64,000 nt of DNA from Verrucomicrobiaceae bacterium (GCA_016795365.1 JAEUHN010000015.1:1-64000); one strand, 5' to 3'. Shown: positions 34,383 through 42,865, counted from the first letter of the stretch. The notes: generated by a model from the sequence alone, not told the origin. Made by a program: numbers and translations.

Positions 34383-34989
34383 CGTTTGGTGGTGTCTCCC
34401 TCAGCACTGAGGTCTGGGCTTCGTCAACGTAGTTAATCTCTTCGCCGCGCCGCAGATAGGCTTCATCAAGCATCTCCTCCTTACAGCGGAAAAAGTCATG
34501 ATTGTCGGAGAAGTATCGAGACAGCAGCCGCGCCTCCGCTTCCGCGTGGGATTCCAGGCGTCCGTCTGCACGGATGTGATAGATGTCGGCAAACTCCTTG
34601 GCATGGCGACAAACCAGTATGGTTCGATGGCAGTCCAGCGGCTCGCGTTCGGAGCACATGAGCGCGATTCGGTAGTTGGATACCCCGTTCCGAAGTCGCT
34701 CGACTCCCTTCTGATAGGCGGCGGTCTGCGCAATCAGTCGGTAGTCAGCCCTCGGGCCGATGTAGCACTCTCGTTCATCGCGCCGAGCCCCAAGCTCGGT
34801 TCCCAGAAAGACATATCGAATGCGATTGGCCTTCAGCTCCTTCTCCAAGGCTTCCCGGCAGAACCACGGAAGCCGACTGAATGGACGCGACCGCACATCA
34901 GCCACGACCTCAATCTCATGCTGCTTCAACAGTCTGAGAAACGTCGGGAAATCGTGGGTTGAGTGACCGATGGTGAAGAGTGGGTTCAC
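34372..34989 (-). CDS. DUF488 family protein (long form)
   Basis: 205 residues. LFTIGHSTHDFPTFLRLLKQ, then VVADVRSRPFSRLPWF, FLGTELGARRDERECYIG and ALMCSEREPLDCHRTILV are the complete DUF488 signature. A 60-residue C-terminal extension (HAEAEARLLSRYFSDNHDFFRC...) is acidic and helical. Only 8 bases separate it from the DuOB gene upstream, and it overlaps the short DUF488 gene downstream. Two non-identical DUF488 paralogues in one operon suggest a heteromeric complex or different targets. Confidence 0.9.
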   Translation of the reverse strand: MNPLFTIGHSTHDFPTFLRLLKQHEIEVVADVRSRPFSRLPWFCREALEKELKANRIRYVFLGTELGARRDERECYIGPRADYRLIAQTAAYQKGVERLRNGVSNYRIALMCSEREPLDCHRTILVCRHAKEFADIYHIRADGRLESHAEAEARLLSRYFSDNHDFFRCKEEMLDEAYLRRGEEINYVDEAQTSVLRETPPNDEY

Positions 34990-34997
34990 TATCTTGC

Positions 34998-35729
34998 TTA
35001 TGGTTTATCCGTTCCGCCTAGCGGGTAAGAGCGGATATAACTGAGCTTCGCAGGGAACGTGTATATTCCATTGGCTTGCATCCAAAAGCCCTCCTTGCCT
35101 TGGGGGTTCTTGAAGGCGCGTCCGAGCCCAATGCGGAGGTAAACTACGTCTTGCTCAGCAATCGCTGCGTTCAGTTCATTCAGTGCACCGCTCTCACGAT
35201 GCCGCTGCGCGTAATCATGGAAACCGAGGTCGGCTATCGAGAAAAATCGATAACGTTTGCCCGCCCCATCTGTGAAGTGAATGCGAATTTTCCCCGGCTT
35301 GTATCCATCCTCCACGATTTCGACGGTGCGAGGATTAACTTTTATGGTGATAATTGAACGAGGAGGCTGTGGTGCCAGTGGGATCACCTTCGCCCCATCC
35401 GGCAAAGACACCTCGAAGCCTGACTCCAAGCTTGGCGACAAGCTGTTTTTCAACACCGATTCAAAATCCTCAGCACTGCAAGGCCCCAGAAACTTTAAGT
35501 TCTTGCGGTGTATATCCTCCGTATGCGGTGCTTTCTTCGAAGAATTAGGGGCAAAATCACCTGAAAGTATTCCGCCCGGAAAAATCCCAAGCCGGGTGAA
35601 ATCAGAGAACTGTAAATAAGGCAATGGGCGAATGCATTCACCGGTTTCGGGATCAATCCCAGCGGTGCAAACTCTGGGATCGCCTTCACCAAACCGCGTG
35701 AGGTCAGTAATTATGATTGAGCGTTTCAT
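34998..35729 (-). CDS. Dual-OB (DuOB-like) domain protein
   Basis: 243 residues. The N-terminus MKRSIIITDLTRFGEGDPRV followed by CTAGIDPETGECIRPL and the C-terminal YLRIGLGRAF...GFWMQANGIYTFP match the dual OB-fold domain found next to DUF488 and ATPase genes in prokaryotic conflict loci (family recalled, not searched). OB folds suggest nucleic-acid binding. Spacing is 17 bases after the ATPase gene and 8 bases before DUF488, so co-transcription is near certain. The ATG at 35729 is chosen because the family starts MKRSIII; the longer frame to 35813 overlaps the ATPase gene. Confidence 0.75.
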   Translation of the reverse strand: MKRSIIITDLTRFGEGDPRVCTAGIDPETGECIRPLPYLQFSDFTRLGIFPGGILSGDFAPNSSKKAPHTEDIHRKNLKFLGPCSAEDFESVLKNSLSPSLESGFEVSLPDGAKVIPLAPQPPRSIITIKVNPRTVEIVEDGYKPGKIRIHFTDGAGKRYRFFSIADLGFHDYAQRHRESGALNELNAAIAEQDVVYLRIGLGRAFKNPQGKEGFWMQANGIYTFPAKLSYIRSYPLGGTDKP

Positions 35730-35746
35730 ATCAGTTGGTTTGGCCG

Positions 35747-37795
35747 TTATGATTTTGGCATACTTGATTTCCTCTTCCGCTTGGTCTTTTCGATTGGCTT
35801 GCCCTCCTCGCAATCAGACTCTTTCACCGCTAAAGAAGGAAGATATTTGGCATGAGTTTTAGTGAGGTATTCTTTCGCCGTCGCAAGGTCAGCGGAGTAT
35901 TTCAGCTTCTCGCTGTAGAAACTCAATCGGGCCGCCGCTTGTTCGAGGATTTGTCCCCAAGTCATTGCTTTCACGACGATCTTACCATCGTCGCTCTCCC
36001 AATAAACGGAGGGCTTCTTATCCTTTTGCTTCATCAGCATTCGCCCAACTTCATCAAAATCATTGCTAACGGCGATAAAGGTCCAATGAACCTCTTCGAC
36101 GGTTCTAAACCGCTCATCAGCCCCAACCGCCAGTGCATATCCTCGGGTCTGATTCAGCACCCCCTCTGTTATTTTCTGACTTGGCCGTTTAAGTTCGAGC
36201 ACAAGGTGCTCTACATCCCTACCTGGAATATGCTCAATTCGACGAGAGAACATTAGGTCAAGAATGCCTCTGGAACCATCGACGTTAGTCACTGGGGGAT
36301 CGGGGGCTAGTTCTTCGCGGCCAAGTATTTTGAGATGCCGTTGGAGCGCGGCAGTCAGCCCCTCGTCATCTACAGTTAAATGGTATTGCTCGCCAAATAA
36401 CCATGTCTTGCCAACCAACATGCGGTGCAATTGGCTCCGTTCTTTGAATCGTTTTTTGTCATCACCAAATAGTAAATCCCTGAATCCTTGAATAAAATTT
36501 AGTCGATCTGTAACTTCCTTCGCTGCCTCAATGATCGCGGTTAAAGAGGTCTTTTGAAGCAACGCCGCCAAGTCGTCCTGTGCTTCTTTGGGGAGCTTCA
36601 ACGCCTCTTGGATGATGCGTTGAAGTGATTCGGGGTTCTCACTGATGGCCTGACGTAGAAGAGTAAATGTGAACCTCTTGTTCTCAGGATTCCCGTTTTC
36701 GAAGTCCTTGAGGTGTGCATTCACGTTTACAGCGCAAACGTCAAAGACCTGGCGCTCGACACTCTCGAGCGGATTCACAGCTTCTCCTTCGTAAGGGTAT
36801 ATTTTCTCGTCCTTCCACTGCTTGACCATCACCGCACCTTCCTCAGCCGCCCGTTCGCGGAAGTATTCCCTCAACCGCTCCTTCGTAGCGTCGATCAGAG
36901 CCTTCACTCCAGGATGCAGCTCACCAAGCTCTAACTGGTGATCTGATCCTGTTGCCAGATCATTGAGGTATTCACATTTGAGATAAGCGGTAAATCGAAA
37001 ACCAGGAGCGTGGATTCCAGGCTGCACCTCAGCGAGCGCCACTCCGCGAGGGTCACAGAGATAAAGCCTTCGTTTTTCAGGTTCGAATGTCCATTCGACC
37101 ACGGTTAGCGTCGCATCGACCTTCTTGCCCTCTGCGACTGTTACCCCTTCAATTCCAAGATCACGTTTTACCCGGATCACCGTTGAAGGAGTTATTGTCT
37201 CACCTTCATAGCTGACCTTTATTCCTGGATATTCGGACAGATAGATTGCGAGTTCTTCGGTCAACGACGGGACGGCCTTATCTTTGTCTAACGAGCGGAA
37301 ATCGCCTTCGATCCCTGACACAGTGACTGTCGTCCCTTTTGATGATACGGCATTTTTATGCGGTGCGTCGTCAGCTCGAAAAACTGAAGGACCAATTCGG
37401 CTGCCAACTACCGAGTATGTTAGAAACCCGCCATCGTGAGCATAGGCAGTTCGCCACTCAACACGGCTACCCAAAGCAAAGGCACGAAACCGACCTCGCC
37501 CGTGCCGCCCATGCATTGTTCGGTTTTGTTTTGTCCTGCCCTTCGTTTTCTTCCAAGATCCTCCGAGGTTTCCAAAAGCCAGTTCCGCCTCATCGTGAGG
37601 TATACCATCCCCGTTGTCGGTAACCACGATTCCAGTCAGCGAATCGAGTCCATTGCGATTGAGGGTCACCGTCACCGAAGTGGCATCGGCATCAAGGGAG
37701 TTCCAAACTAGCTCACTAACCGCAGCCACTGGATTTCGGGCCTTCATGTAGCCAGCGAGGTGATCAGGCTGAGCCTTGAGCGGAATGTCTTTCAT
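35747..37795 (-). CDS. GHKL (MORC/Hsp90-like) ATPase with C-terminal PD-(D/E)XK-like nuclease domain
   Basis: 682 residues. GHKL ATP site: E28-LVW-N32-SLDAD37 (N-box), D60-NGDGI (G1), HGRHGRGRFRAFALG (94-109, lid/G2) and SKGTTVTVSG. A MORC-like transducer region follows to about 260, then a helical region. The C-terminal part has GILD513LMF...VLE534-L-K536-RPSQKITEG, the D...ExK arrangement of restriction-endonuclease-fold nucleases as in Shedu/DUF4263-type proteins. The Lys/Arg-rich tail (KTKRKRKSS) may bind DNA. Expected role: ATP-driven clamp or gate that licenses DNA cleavage. Base composition is lower in GC than the neighbourhood. It is the first gene of the operon, and its ATG overlaps the stop of a helicase-like remnant upstream. 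Confidence 0.82.
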   Translation of the reverse strand: MKDIPLKAQPDHLAGYMKARNPVAAVSELVWNSLDADATSVTVTLNRNGLDSLTGIVVTDNGDGIPHDEAELAFGNLGGSWKKTKGRTKQNRTMHGRHGRGRFRAFALGSRVEWRTAYAHDGGFLTYSVVGSRIGPSVFRADDAPHKNAVSSKGTTVTVSGIEGDFRSLDKDKAVPSLTEELAIYLSEYPGIKVSYEGETITPSTVIRVKRDLGIEGVTVAEGKKVDATLTVVEWTFEPEKRRLYLCDPRGVALAEVQPGIHAPGFRFTAYLKCEYLNDLATGSDHQLELGELHPGVKALIDATKERLREYFRERAAEEGAVMVKQWKDEKIYPYEGEAVNPLESVERQVFDVCAVNVNAHLKDFENGNPENKRFTFTLLRQAISENPESLQRIIQEALKLPKEAQDDLAALLQKTSLTAIIEAAKEVTDRLNFIQGFRDLLFGDDKKRFKERSQLHRMLVGKTWLFGEQYHLTVDDEGLTAALQRHLKILGREELAPDPPVTNVDGSRGILDLMFSRRIEHIPGRDVEHLVLELKRPSQKITEGVLNQTRGYALAVGADERFRTVEEVHWTFIAVSNDFDEVGRMLMKQKDKKPSVYWESDDGKIVVKAMTWGQILEQAAARLSFYSEKLKYSADLATAKEYLTKTHAKYLPSLAVKESDCEEGKPIEKTKRKRKSSMPKS

Positions 37796-38070
37796 TGGCT
37801 GTATTTCGTTGAGAAGTTTAATCTGGTCAATTGACAGGCCATGATGAGCTTGCCACGGTCGGAGGTCTTAAAGCCAAGGCCGACTTTGGTCTTGGCGCTG
37901 GTCTGGTGCGGGCGGAGCTGCTTCTTCGGCTTGAGGGCAGGCGGCTTACTGGGCTGGTAGGTGCGGATGAGTTCTTCGAAGTAGTTGCCCTTTTCGCGAA
38001 CGGTTTGGGAAGTGGCGCGATATTTGGCGAGGATGCTGTGAAGAGGGGAGCGTGGCTGGCGCTGGGTTTG
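37792..38070 (-). pseudogene. Truncated N-terminal remnant of a type ISP/DEAD-box restriction helicase
   Basis: No ATG opens this frame, so it is not a normal ORF. Read on the minus strand it gives SPLHSILAKYRATSQTVREK, then GNYFEELIRTY, and after a gap-like junction KPKKQLRPHQ...FKTSDRGKLIMAC. Intact type ISP or Res-subunit proteins start with a similar HSLLAKYR...KGxxFExLI helix and later have LRPHQ...DRGKLIMACGTGKT (Walker A). Here the nuclease segment between the two is missing and the frame breaks right after MAC, before GTGKT. It then runs into QLTRLNFSTKYSQ and a TGA that overlaps the ATPase start (ATGA at 37792-37795). Confidence 0.6.
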
Positions 38071-38343
38071 TCAGGAATCGGCTATCCACGCAAGATAGAG
38101 GACATCTCTTAACGAAGAATACACGCCATGTGCTTTACTCAACCTCTGGTAGTGCGCCGAGCCGATATGAACTTGGTCATTCGAAAAGGCGTAGATGACG
38201 AAGCCGGGCACTACAGACGCGAACTTTTGCGGTAACCGGGGAGGGGCGGCTGCTAAACGGGGTGGAATCAGGCGACGAAACTGGGTTCTGGACCGGTCCC
38301 CGCTGCTTTTTTGTGCTTGCCTTGCGATTCGGCGGGGCTGCAA
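38071..38343 (-). other. Possible degraded coding fragment upstream of the helicase remnant
   Basis: The minus strand encodes VPGFVIYAFSNDQVHIGSA followed by SKAHGVYSSLRDVLYLAWIA and a stop at 38071. The last 45 residues have protein-like composition, but the first 40 residues of this 90-residue frame (Arg/Pro-rich) do not. No family recognised. It may be the 3' end of another decayed island gene. Confidence 0.25.
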
Positions 38344-38828
38344 GGACGTGTTTTCGGGCGTTGCAGCGTGAAAGGAGCCCCTTGGGAATCGTTTTTTAGC
38401 CCTCTAAAAAGAGATTTCTGACCTCTAAAAAGTGTTTTCCCGGGTCTCGGACGACGTTCCAGAGGGCTCGGACGACGTTCCAGAGGAGCCTGTCAGAGCG
38501 TTGGTGGGGTGGGGAGAAGCCTGAGGAAAGGTCCGGTGCTGGTGGGGCGGTTTGATTGGGTGCGAAGGCACTGCGAAGGCCGTCTTCTCGCTTAGGCCGA
38601 GGGTGGGGTTTGATGCTTGCCGATGCCTCACGTTTCACACGAGCGAAGGTCTGGCGTGCGGTTTCCAGAGGCCGTGTTTTCTCACAGCCGGACATGCTCT
38701 TTTCCGAATCGCCTATCGAATGCGGGTTCATGGCCCGCGTGCTGGCGTTTGAGTGTTAGCGAGGGTGGTTCTCGCGGGCTGCGTCTTCCTGCCAGACAGC
38801 GCGTCTTTTCTTCGTAGCATCGCCTCCG
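38344..38828. other. Non-coding stretch between the island and the esterase gene
   Basis: Several short open frames run through this region on both strands, but all are Pro/Ser/Arg-rich and repetitive, with no recognisable domain. Apart from the 21-base-period repeats at 38401-38486 no structure was seen. Confidence 0.5.
38401..38486. repeat. Imperfect repeats with 21-base period
   Basis: CCTCTAAAAAG occurs at 38401-38411 and 38422-38432, and TCGGACGACGTTCCAGAGG occurs at 38447-38465 and 38468-38486. Both pairs are spaced exactly 21 bases apart. Each segment has only two copies and there are no spacers of CRISPR type. Confidence 0.75.
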
Positions 38829-40916
38829 ATGAAATCGCCGTTTCTCCTCGCTCTCACTTTCTCCATCGCCTCCACCCTTGTCGCGCAGGAGGCGGCACAG
38901 CCGGAGTTGCCGCGGCCGTTGCGAGAGCTGAACACGAGCTACTTCCCTTTCAATCGTCAGGCAGCGGCGAGCTGGAAGCTGCGCAAGGAGGAGATTCGCA
39001 CCCGCATTCTCCTGGCCTCGGGCTTGTATCCGATGCCGGCGAAGACGCCGCTCAAGGCCGTGGTGCATGGCCGCGTGGAGCGCGATGATTACACCATCGA
39101 CCGCGTCTTCTTCGAGTCGTTCCCTGGTCACTTCGTCACGGGCAGTCTCTACCTGCCCAAGACCAAGCCGAAGGATGGCAAGATGCCCGGCATTCTCTGT
39201 CCGCACGGGCATTGGCCTAACGGACGATTCATGGACAACGGTGCGGACACACCGGCGACCAATCACGAGCTGGCGATCGGTGCGGAGCGCTGGGAGAACG
39301 GGGCTCGCTCGCCATTGCAGGCGCGGCTGGTGCAGCTCGCGCGCATGGGATGTGCGGTGTTTTTCTATGACATGCTGGGCTATGCGGACTCGATCCAGAT
39401 CGCGGAGCATCGCAGCGGCAAGCGTGCGGACCTCGATGGCTCGGAGCCGGGCACGTATGGACTCTACAGCGCGGCGGCGGATCTTCGGCTGCAATCGAAC
39501 TTCGGTCTGCAAACCTGGAACAGCGTCCGTGCCCTCGACTTCCTCCTCTCGGTGAAGGGCGTGGACCCGGCGCGTGTGTCATGCACAGGGGCGAGCGGTG
39601 GTGGCACGCAGACGATGATCCTCGGAGCCATCGATGATCGCCTCACGACGGCCTTCCCATGCGTGATGGTGTCCACCGCGATGCAAGGCGGATGCACCTG
39701 CGAGAATGCCTGCTACCTGCGCATTGGTCAGGGCAACATCGACATCGCTGCGGCCTTCGCGCCGAAGCCGATGGGCATGACTTCCGCTGATGACTGGACG
39801 ATCGATCTCGAGCGCAAGGGGTTCCCCGACTTGCAGGCGGTTTGGAAGCAACTGGGCAAGCCCGACAACGTGGAAGCGCACTTCAACACGCACTTCAAAC
39901 ACAACTACAACCACGTCTCGCGCACGCAGATGTATGGGTTCATGAACAAGCACTTCAAGCTAGGCTTCAAGGAGCCGGTGCTGGAGCGGGACTTTGTGTT
40001 CAGCACTCCTGCGGACCTCACGGTGTGGACGAGTGAGCATCCCAAGCCGGCGGGCGATCAGGTGGGCGGCGAGCACGAGAAGGCGCTGCTCAAGCACTGG
40101 AGCGAGGCGAATGACCAAGCGATCGGCAAGGACACGAAGGTGCTGGCCACCGCCTGGCAGACCATGATCGGGCGTGGATTGCCGAGCGGAGCGGAGGTGA
40201 ACTTCGACCTCCAGGACAAGCAGGACCGTGGCAGCTACGTGGTGCTCAAGGGCATCGTGCGAAATCTCAAAGAGAAGGAAGAGACGCCGGTCATCTTCCT
40301 GGGGCCGCAGGCCGATGACTGGAAGGGCTCAGTGGTGGTGTGGCTCACCGCTCGCGGGGTGGAGAGCTTTGGTGGCGAAGGCGGACCGCTCAGCCCCGAG
40401 GCCAAGAAGTTGATTGAAGCAGGCACGGCCATCGCTGTCCCCCAACTCTATCTGGCTGATGCCAAGGAGAACCCACATAACCCGGTGAAGTCGAAGGACA
40501 CGACGCGACGCGAGTGGCAGTGGTCGGCCTGCTACACCTATGGCTACAATCCCACCCTGCTGGCCTGCCGTGTGCACGACGTGCTGAACCTTGTCTCCAT
40601 GATGAAGAATCATCCCGAGACTCAGCCGAAGCGCATCTACCTCGCTGGCAGTGAAGGCATGGCTCCTGTGGCTGCGGCGGCGGGTGCGATGCTGAAGGGG
40701 GCGTTCGCAGGGGCGGTGCTCGATACCGAGGGCTTCCGCTTTGCTCAACTCAAGGACCAGTTCCATCCTGCCTTCGTTCCAGGTGCGGTGAAGTATGGCG
40801 ACCTGCCAGCTCTCATCCAACTCTGTGCTCCTGCGAAGGTGACGCAGCTCGGCGAGGGCAAGGAACCGGGCGGTGCCGAAGCGGTCGCCAATGCGATCCT
40901 GAAGCTGACGAAGTGA
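38829..40916 (+). CDS. Secreted alpha/beta hydrolase, large acetyl-xylan-esterase-like
   Basis: 695 residues with a signal peptide (MKSPFLLALTFSIASTLVAQ). The hydrolase core has the strand GILCPHGHWPNGRFMDN, the nucleophile elbow CTGASGGGTQ and a downstream region rich in Cys (QGGCTCENACYLRIG). The second half (about 400-690) contains a second, degenerate hydrolase-like fold (MAPVAAAAGAMLKGAFAGAVLDTEGFRF). This two-part architecture is common among Planctomycetota/Verrucomicrobiota secreted esterases (AXE1/prolyl-oligopeptidase-like). Catalytic Asp and His were not placed with certainty. Likely polysaccharide deacetylation in the periplasm. Confidence 0.83.
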   Translation: MKSPFLLALTFSIASTLVAQEAAQPELPRPLRELNTSYFPFNRQAAASWKLRKEEIRTRILLASGLYPMPAKTPLKAVVHGRVERDDYTIDRVFFESFPGHFVTGSLYLPKTKPKDGKMPGILCPHGHWPNGRFMDNGADTPATNHELAIGAERWENGARSPLQARLVQLARMGCAVFFYDMLGYADSIQIAEHRSGKRADLDGSEPGTYGLYSAAADLRLQSNFGLQTWNSVRALDFLLSVKGVDPARVSCTGASGGGTQTMILGAIDDRLTTAFPCVMVSTAMQGGCTCENACYLRIGQGNIDIAAAFAPKPMGMTSADDWTIDLERKGFPDLQAVWKQLGKPDNVEAHFNTHFKHNYNHVSRTQMYGFMNKHFKLGFKEPVLERDFVFSTPADLTVWTSEHPKPAGDQVGGEHEKALLKHWSEANDQAIGKDTKVLATAWQTMIGRGLPSGAEVNFDLQDKQDRGSYVVLKGIVRNLKEKEETPVIFLGPQADDWKGSVVVWLTARGVESFGGEGGPLSPEAKKLIEAGTAIAVPQLYLADAKENPHNPVKSKDTTRREWQWSACYTYGYNPTLLACRVHDVLNLVSMMKNHPETQPKRIYLAGSEGMAPVAAAAGAMLKGAFAGAVLDTEGFRFAQLKDQFHPAFVPGAVKYGDLPALIQLCAPAKVTQLGEGKEPGGAEAVANAILKLTK

Positions 40917-41004
40917 TCGCAGTCGGTGGCAATCGCGCCCCTGACATCTGCTTGCACCCCGGAGAGATTCGGCGACGTAACGCTCGTCTCTCCATTCATT
41001 CATC

Positions 41005-41646
41005 ATGTCCGCTGTTGCCCCTTCACAAATCATTGACGCGCTGAACTGGCGCTACGCCACCAAGGCTTTCGACGCCTCCCAAGTCATCCCACCCGCCACC
41101 TGGAAGTCTCTGGAAGAGAGCCTCGCGCTCACGCCATCGTCCTTCGGCTTGCAGCCGTGGAAGTTCTTGGTCATTGAGGACAAGGCCTTGCGCGAATCCC
41201 TGGTGCCCCATTGCTGGAATCAGCGACAGGTGGCTGATTGCTCGCACTTGGTTGTTATGGCGGTGAAGAAGGAGCTTACGGTCGCTGACCTCGATGCCTT
41301 CATCGCCCGAATGGTGGAGGTGCGCGGTGGCACGGCGGATGCGCTTGCGGGTTTCCGGAAGATGCTCGTGGGCGTCTATGATCAGGGCTACATGACCACT
41401 CAGTGGTCCAAGTCGCAGGCCTACATCGCCCTCGGTCAGTTCATGCTCGCAGCTTCATTGGTCGGCATCGACACCTGCCCCATGGAAGGCTTTGTGCCAG
41501 CCAAGGTGGATGAGGTTCTCGGCCTGCCGGAACTAGGCCTCACTGCAGCCGTGCTCTGCCCGGCGGGTTATCGTTCAGCCGATGATCGTTATGCATCGCT
41601 GCCGAAGGTTCGGTTCGCGCACGATGACGTGATCATCCGCCGCTGA
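41005..41646 (+). CDS. Nitroreductase family NAD(P)H-dependent oxidoreductase
   Basis: 213 residues of the NfsB/YfkO-like branch. It starts IIDALNWRYATKAFD (FMN-phosphate Arg), followed by ALTPSSFGLQPWKFLVI (FMN-binding Ser/Gln), then LGQFMLAASLVGIDTCPMEGF and the C-terminal LCPAGYRSADDRYASLPKVRF. It binds FMN and reduces nitroaromatics, quinones or flavins with NAD(P)H. Cytoplasmic dimer expected. It is followed by a strong terminator. Confidence 0.92.
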   Translation: MSAVAPSQIIDALNWRYATKAFDASQVIPPATWKSLEESLALTPSSFGLQPWKFLVIEDKALRESLVPHCWNQRQVADCSHLVVMAVKKELTVADLDAFIARMVEVRGGTADALAGFRKMLVGVYDQGYMTTQWSKSQAYIALGQFMLAASLVGIDTCPMEGFVPAKVDEVLGLPELGLTAAVLCPAGYRSADDRYASLPKVRFAHDDVIIRR

Positions 41647-41662
41647 ACCTTGCCCAAAAGAC

Positions 41663-41695
41663 AAACCCCTCTCGGTGCCTGAGAGGGGTTTTTTT
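41663..41695. terminator. Rho-independent terminator (bidirectional)
   Basis: AAACCCCTCTC-GGTGCCT-GAGAGGGGTTT forms a perfect 11-bp stem with a 7-base loop, followed by a run of T. A-rich sequence on the other side lets it act for the convergent hldD gene as well. It sits 17 bases past the nitroreductase stop and 32 bases past the hldD stop. Confidence 0.92.
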
Positions 41696-41726
41696 GTGTC
41701 GGTCACTCTGGCTGGGCTGTGGGCGA

Positions 41727-42734
41727 TCAAGCGGCCTCATCACCCAGGCGCTTGTCGCCCATGAGATAGCCCTGCACGTAATCGCGCACGGACTCGGTCA
41801 ATGGCGTGAGCGCGTCCTGATAGCCTGACTGGCGGAGACGCGTGATGTCGGCGCAGGTGTAGTATTGATACTTCGCGCGCAGTGTCTCGGGCATGTCCAC
41901 GAACTCAATGTTGGGCTCGCGTCCGAGCGCGGCAAAGATCGCGGTGGTGAGTTGCACCCAGGAGTTCGCCTCGCCACTGCCGAGGTTGTAGAGTCCGGCT
42001 GCCATGGGGGCGTGGGCCAGGTGCAAGGTCATGCGCACCGCATCCTTCACGTAGAGGAAGTCGCGCATCTGTTCGCCATCTTTGAAATCGGGTCGATGCG
42101 AGCGGAAGAGCTGCACCTTGTTGGTGGCGAGGATCTGGCCGTAGGCCTTGTGGACCACGCTGCGCATGTCCGCCTTGTGATCTTCGTTGGGACCGAAAAC
42201 ATTGAAGTATTTCAGGCCCACGATGCGCCGAAGGAGGCCGCTGCGCTGGGCCTGGAGATCGAAGAGATGCTTGCTGTAGCCATACATGTTGAGGGGGCGC
42301 AGCTTGTGCAGATCGGTCATGCGATCGTCCATGCCGTGACTGCCATCGCCATACGTGGCGGCGGATGAAGCATAGACAAACCGCGCACTGCGGGCGACAG
42401 CCCACTGGGCGAGGGTGCGCGTGTAATCGACGTTGTTCCGCATGAGGAAGTCGGAGTCGCGTTCGGTCGTGGCCGAGCACGCACCGAGGTGCAGAACGAG
42501 TTCCACATTGCCCAGGGAATCGGATTTCTCCTGCACGCGTTTGAGCACCTCGTCGGCGTCGATGTAATCGGCAAACTTCAGTGGCACCAGATTGCGCCAC
42601 TTTTCATCCGTGCCCAGGCGGTCGGAGATGATGATGTTTTCAAAGCCTCGGCGGTTGAGTTCCCAGACGAGAGCACTGCCGATAAAGCCAGCGCCGCCCG
42701 TGACCAAAATGCGACAGTCAGATGATTTGAGCAT
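41727..42734 (-). CDS. hldD: ADP-L-glycero-D-manno-heptose 6-epimerase
   Basis: 335 residues. Rossmann motif VTGGAGFIGSALVWELNRRG, then LGACSATTERDSDFLMRNN and the extended-SDR catalytic site with Tyr/Lys in MYGYSKHLFD. YFNVFGPNEDHKADMRSV, RDFLYVKDAV and NLGSGEANSW are specific to HldD/RfaD. It converts ADP-D-glycero- to ADP-L-glycero-manno-heptose for the LPS inner core, showing a Gram-negative envelope. The open frame extends to 42944, but ATG 42734 (MLKSSDCRILVTGG) gives the correct N-terminus. Confidence 0.93.
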   Translation of the reverse strand: MLKSSDCRILVTGGAGFIGSALVWELNRRGFENIIISDRLGTDEKWRNLVPLKFADYIDADEVLKRVQEKSDSLGNVELVLHLGACSATTERDSDFLMRNNVDYTRTLAQWAVARSARFVYASSAATYGDGSHGMDDRMTDLHKLRPLNMYGYSKHLFDLQAQRSGLLRRIVGLKYFNVFGPNEDHKADMRSVVHKAYGQILATNKVQLFRSHRPDFKDGEQMRDFLYVKDAVRMTLHLAHAPMAAGLYNLGSGEANSWVQLTTAIFAALGREPNIEFVDMPETLRAKYQYYTCADITRLRQSGYQDALTPLTESVRDYVQGYLMGDKRLGDEAA

Positions 42735-42865
42735 GACGAATGAAGGCGCGCAGTGTGGCGAGATGCCACCGGGTGCCAAGGTGGAAAATGAAGTGCCCGG
42801 CGCGCGGTCGGTGAGGTGCCGATCCGTGCGCCGGGCACGAGTTTCAAAAGGAGGAAAATGATCGC

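Noticed and set aside
38401-38486. CRISPR array
   Set aside because: Only two copies of each unit, no unique spacers of constant length between identical repeats, and no cas genes nearby.
38396-38731. 111-codon minus-strand frame over the repeat region
   Set aside because: Pro/Arg/Ser-rich with internal repeats and no family resemblance; treated as non-coding.
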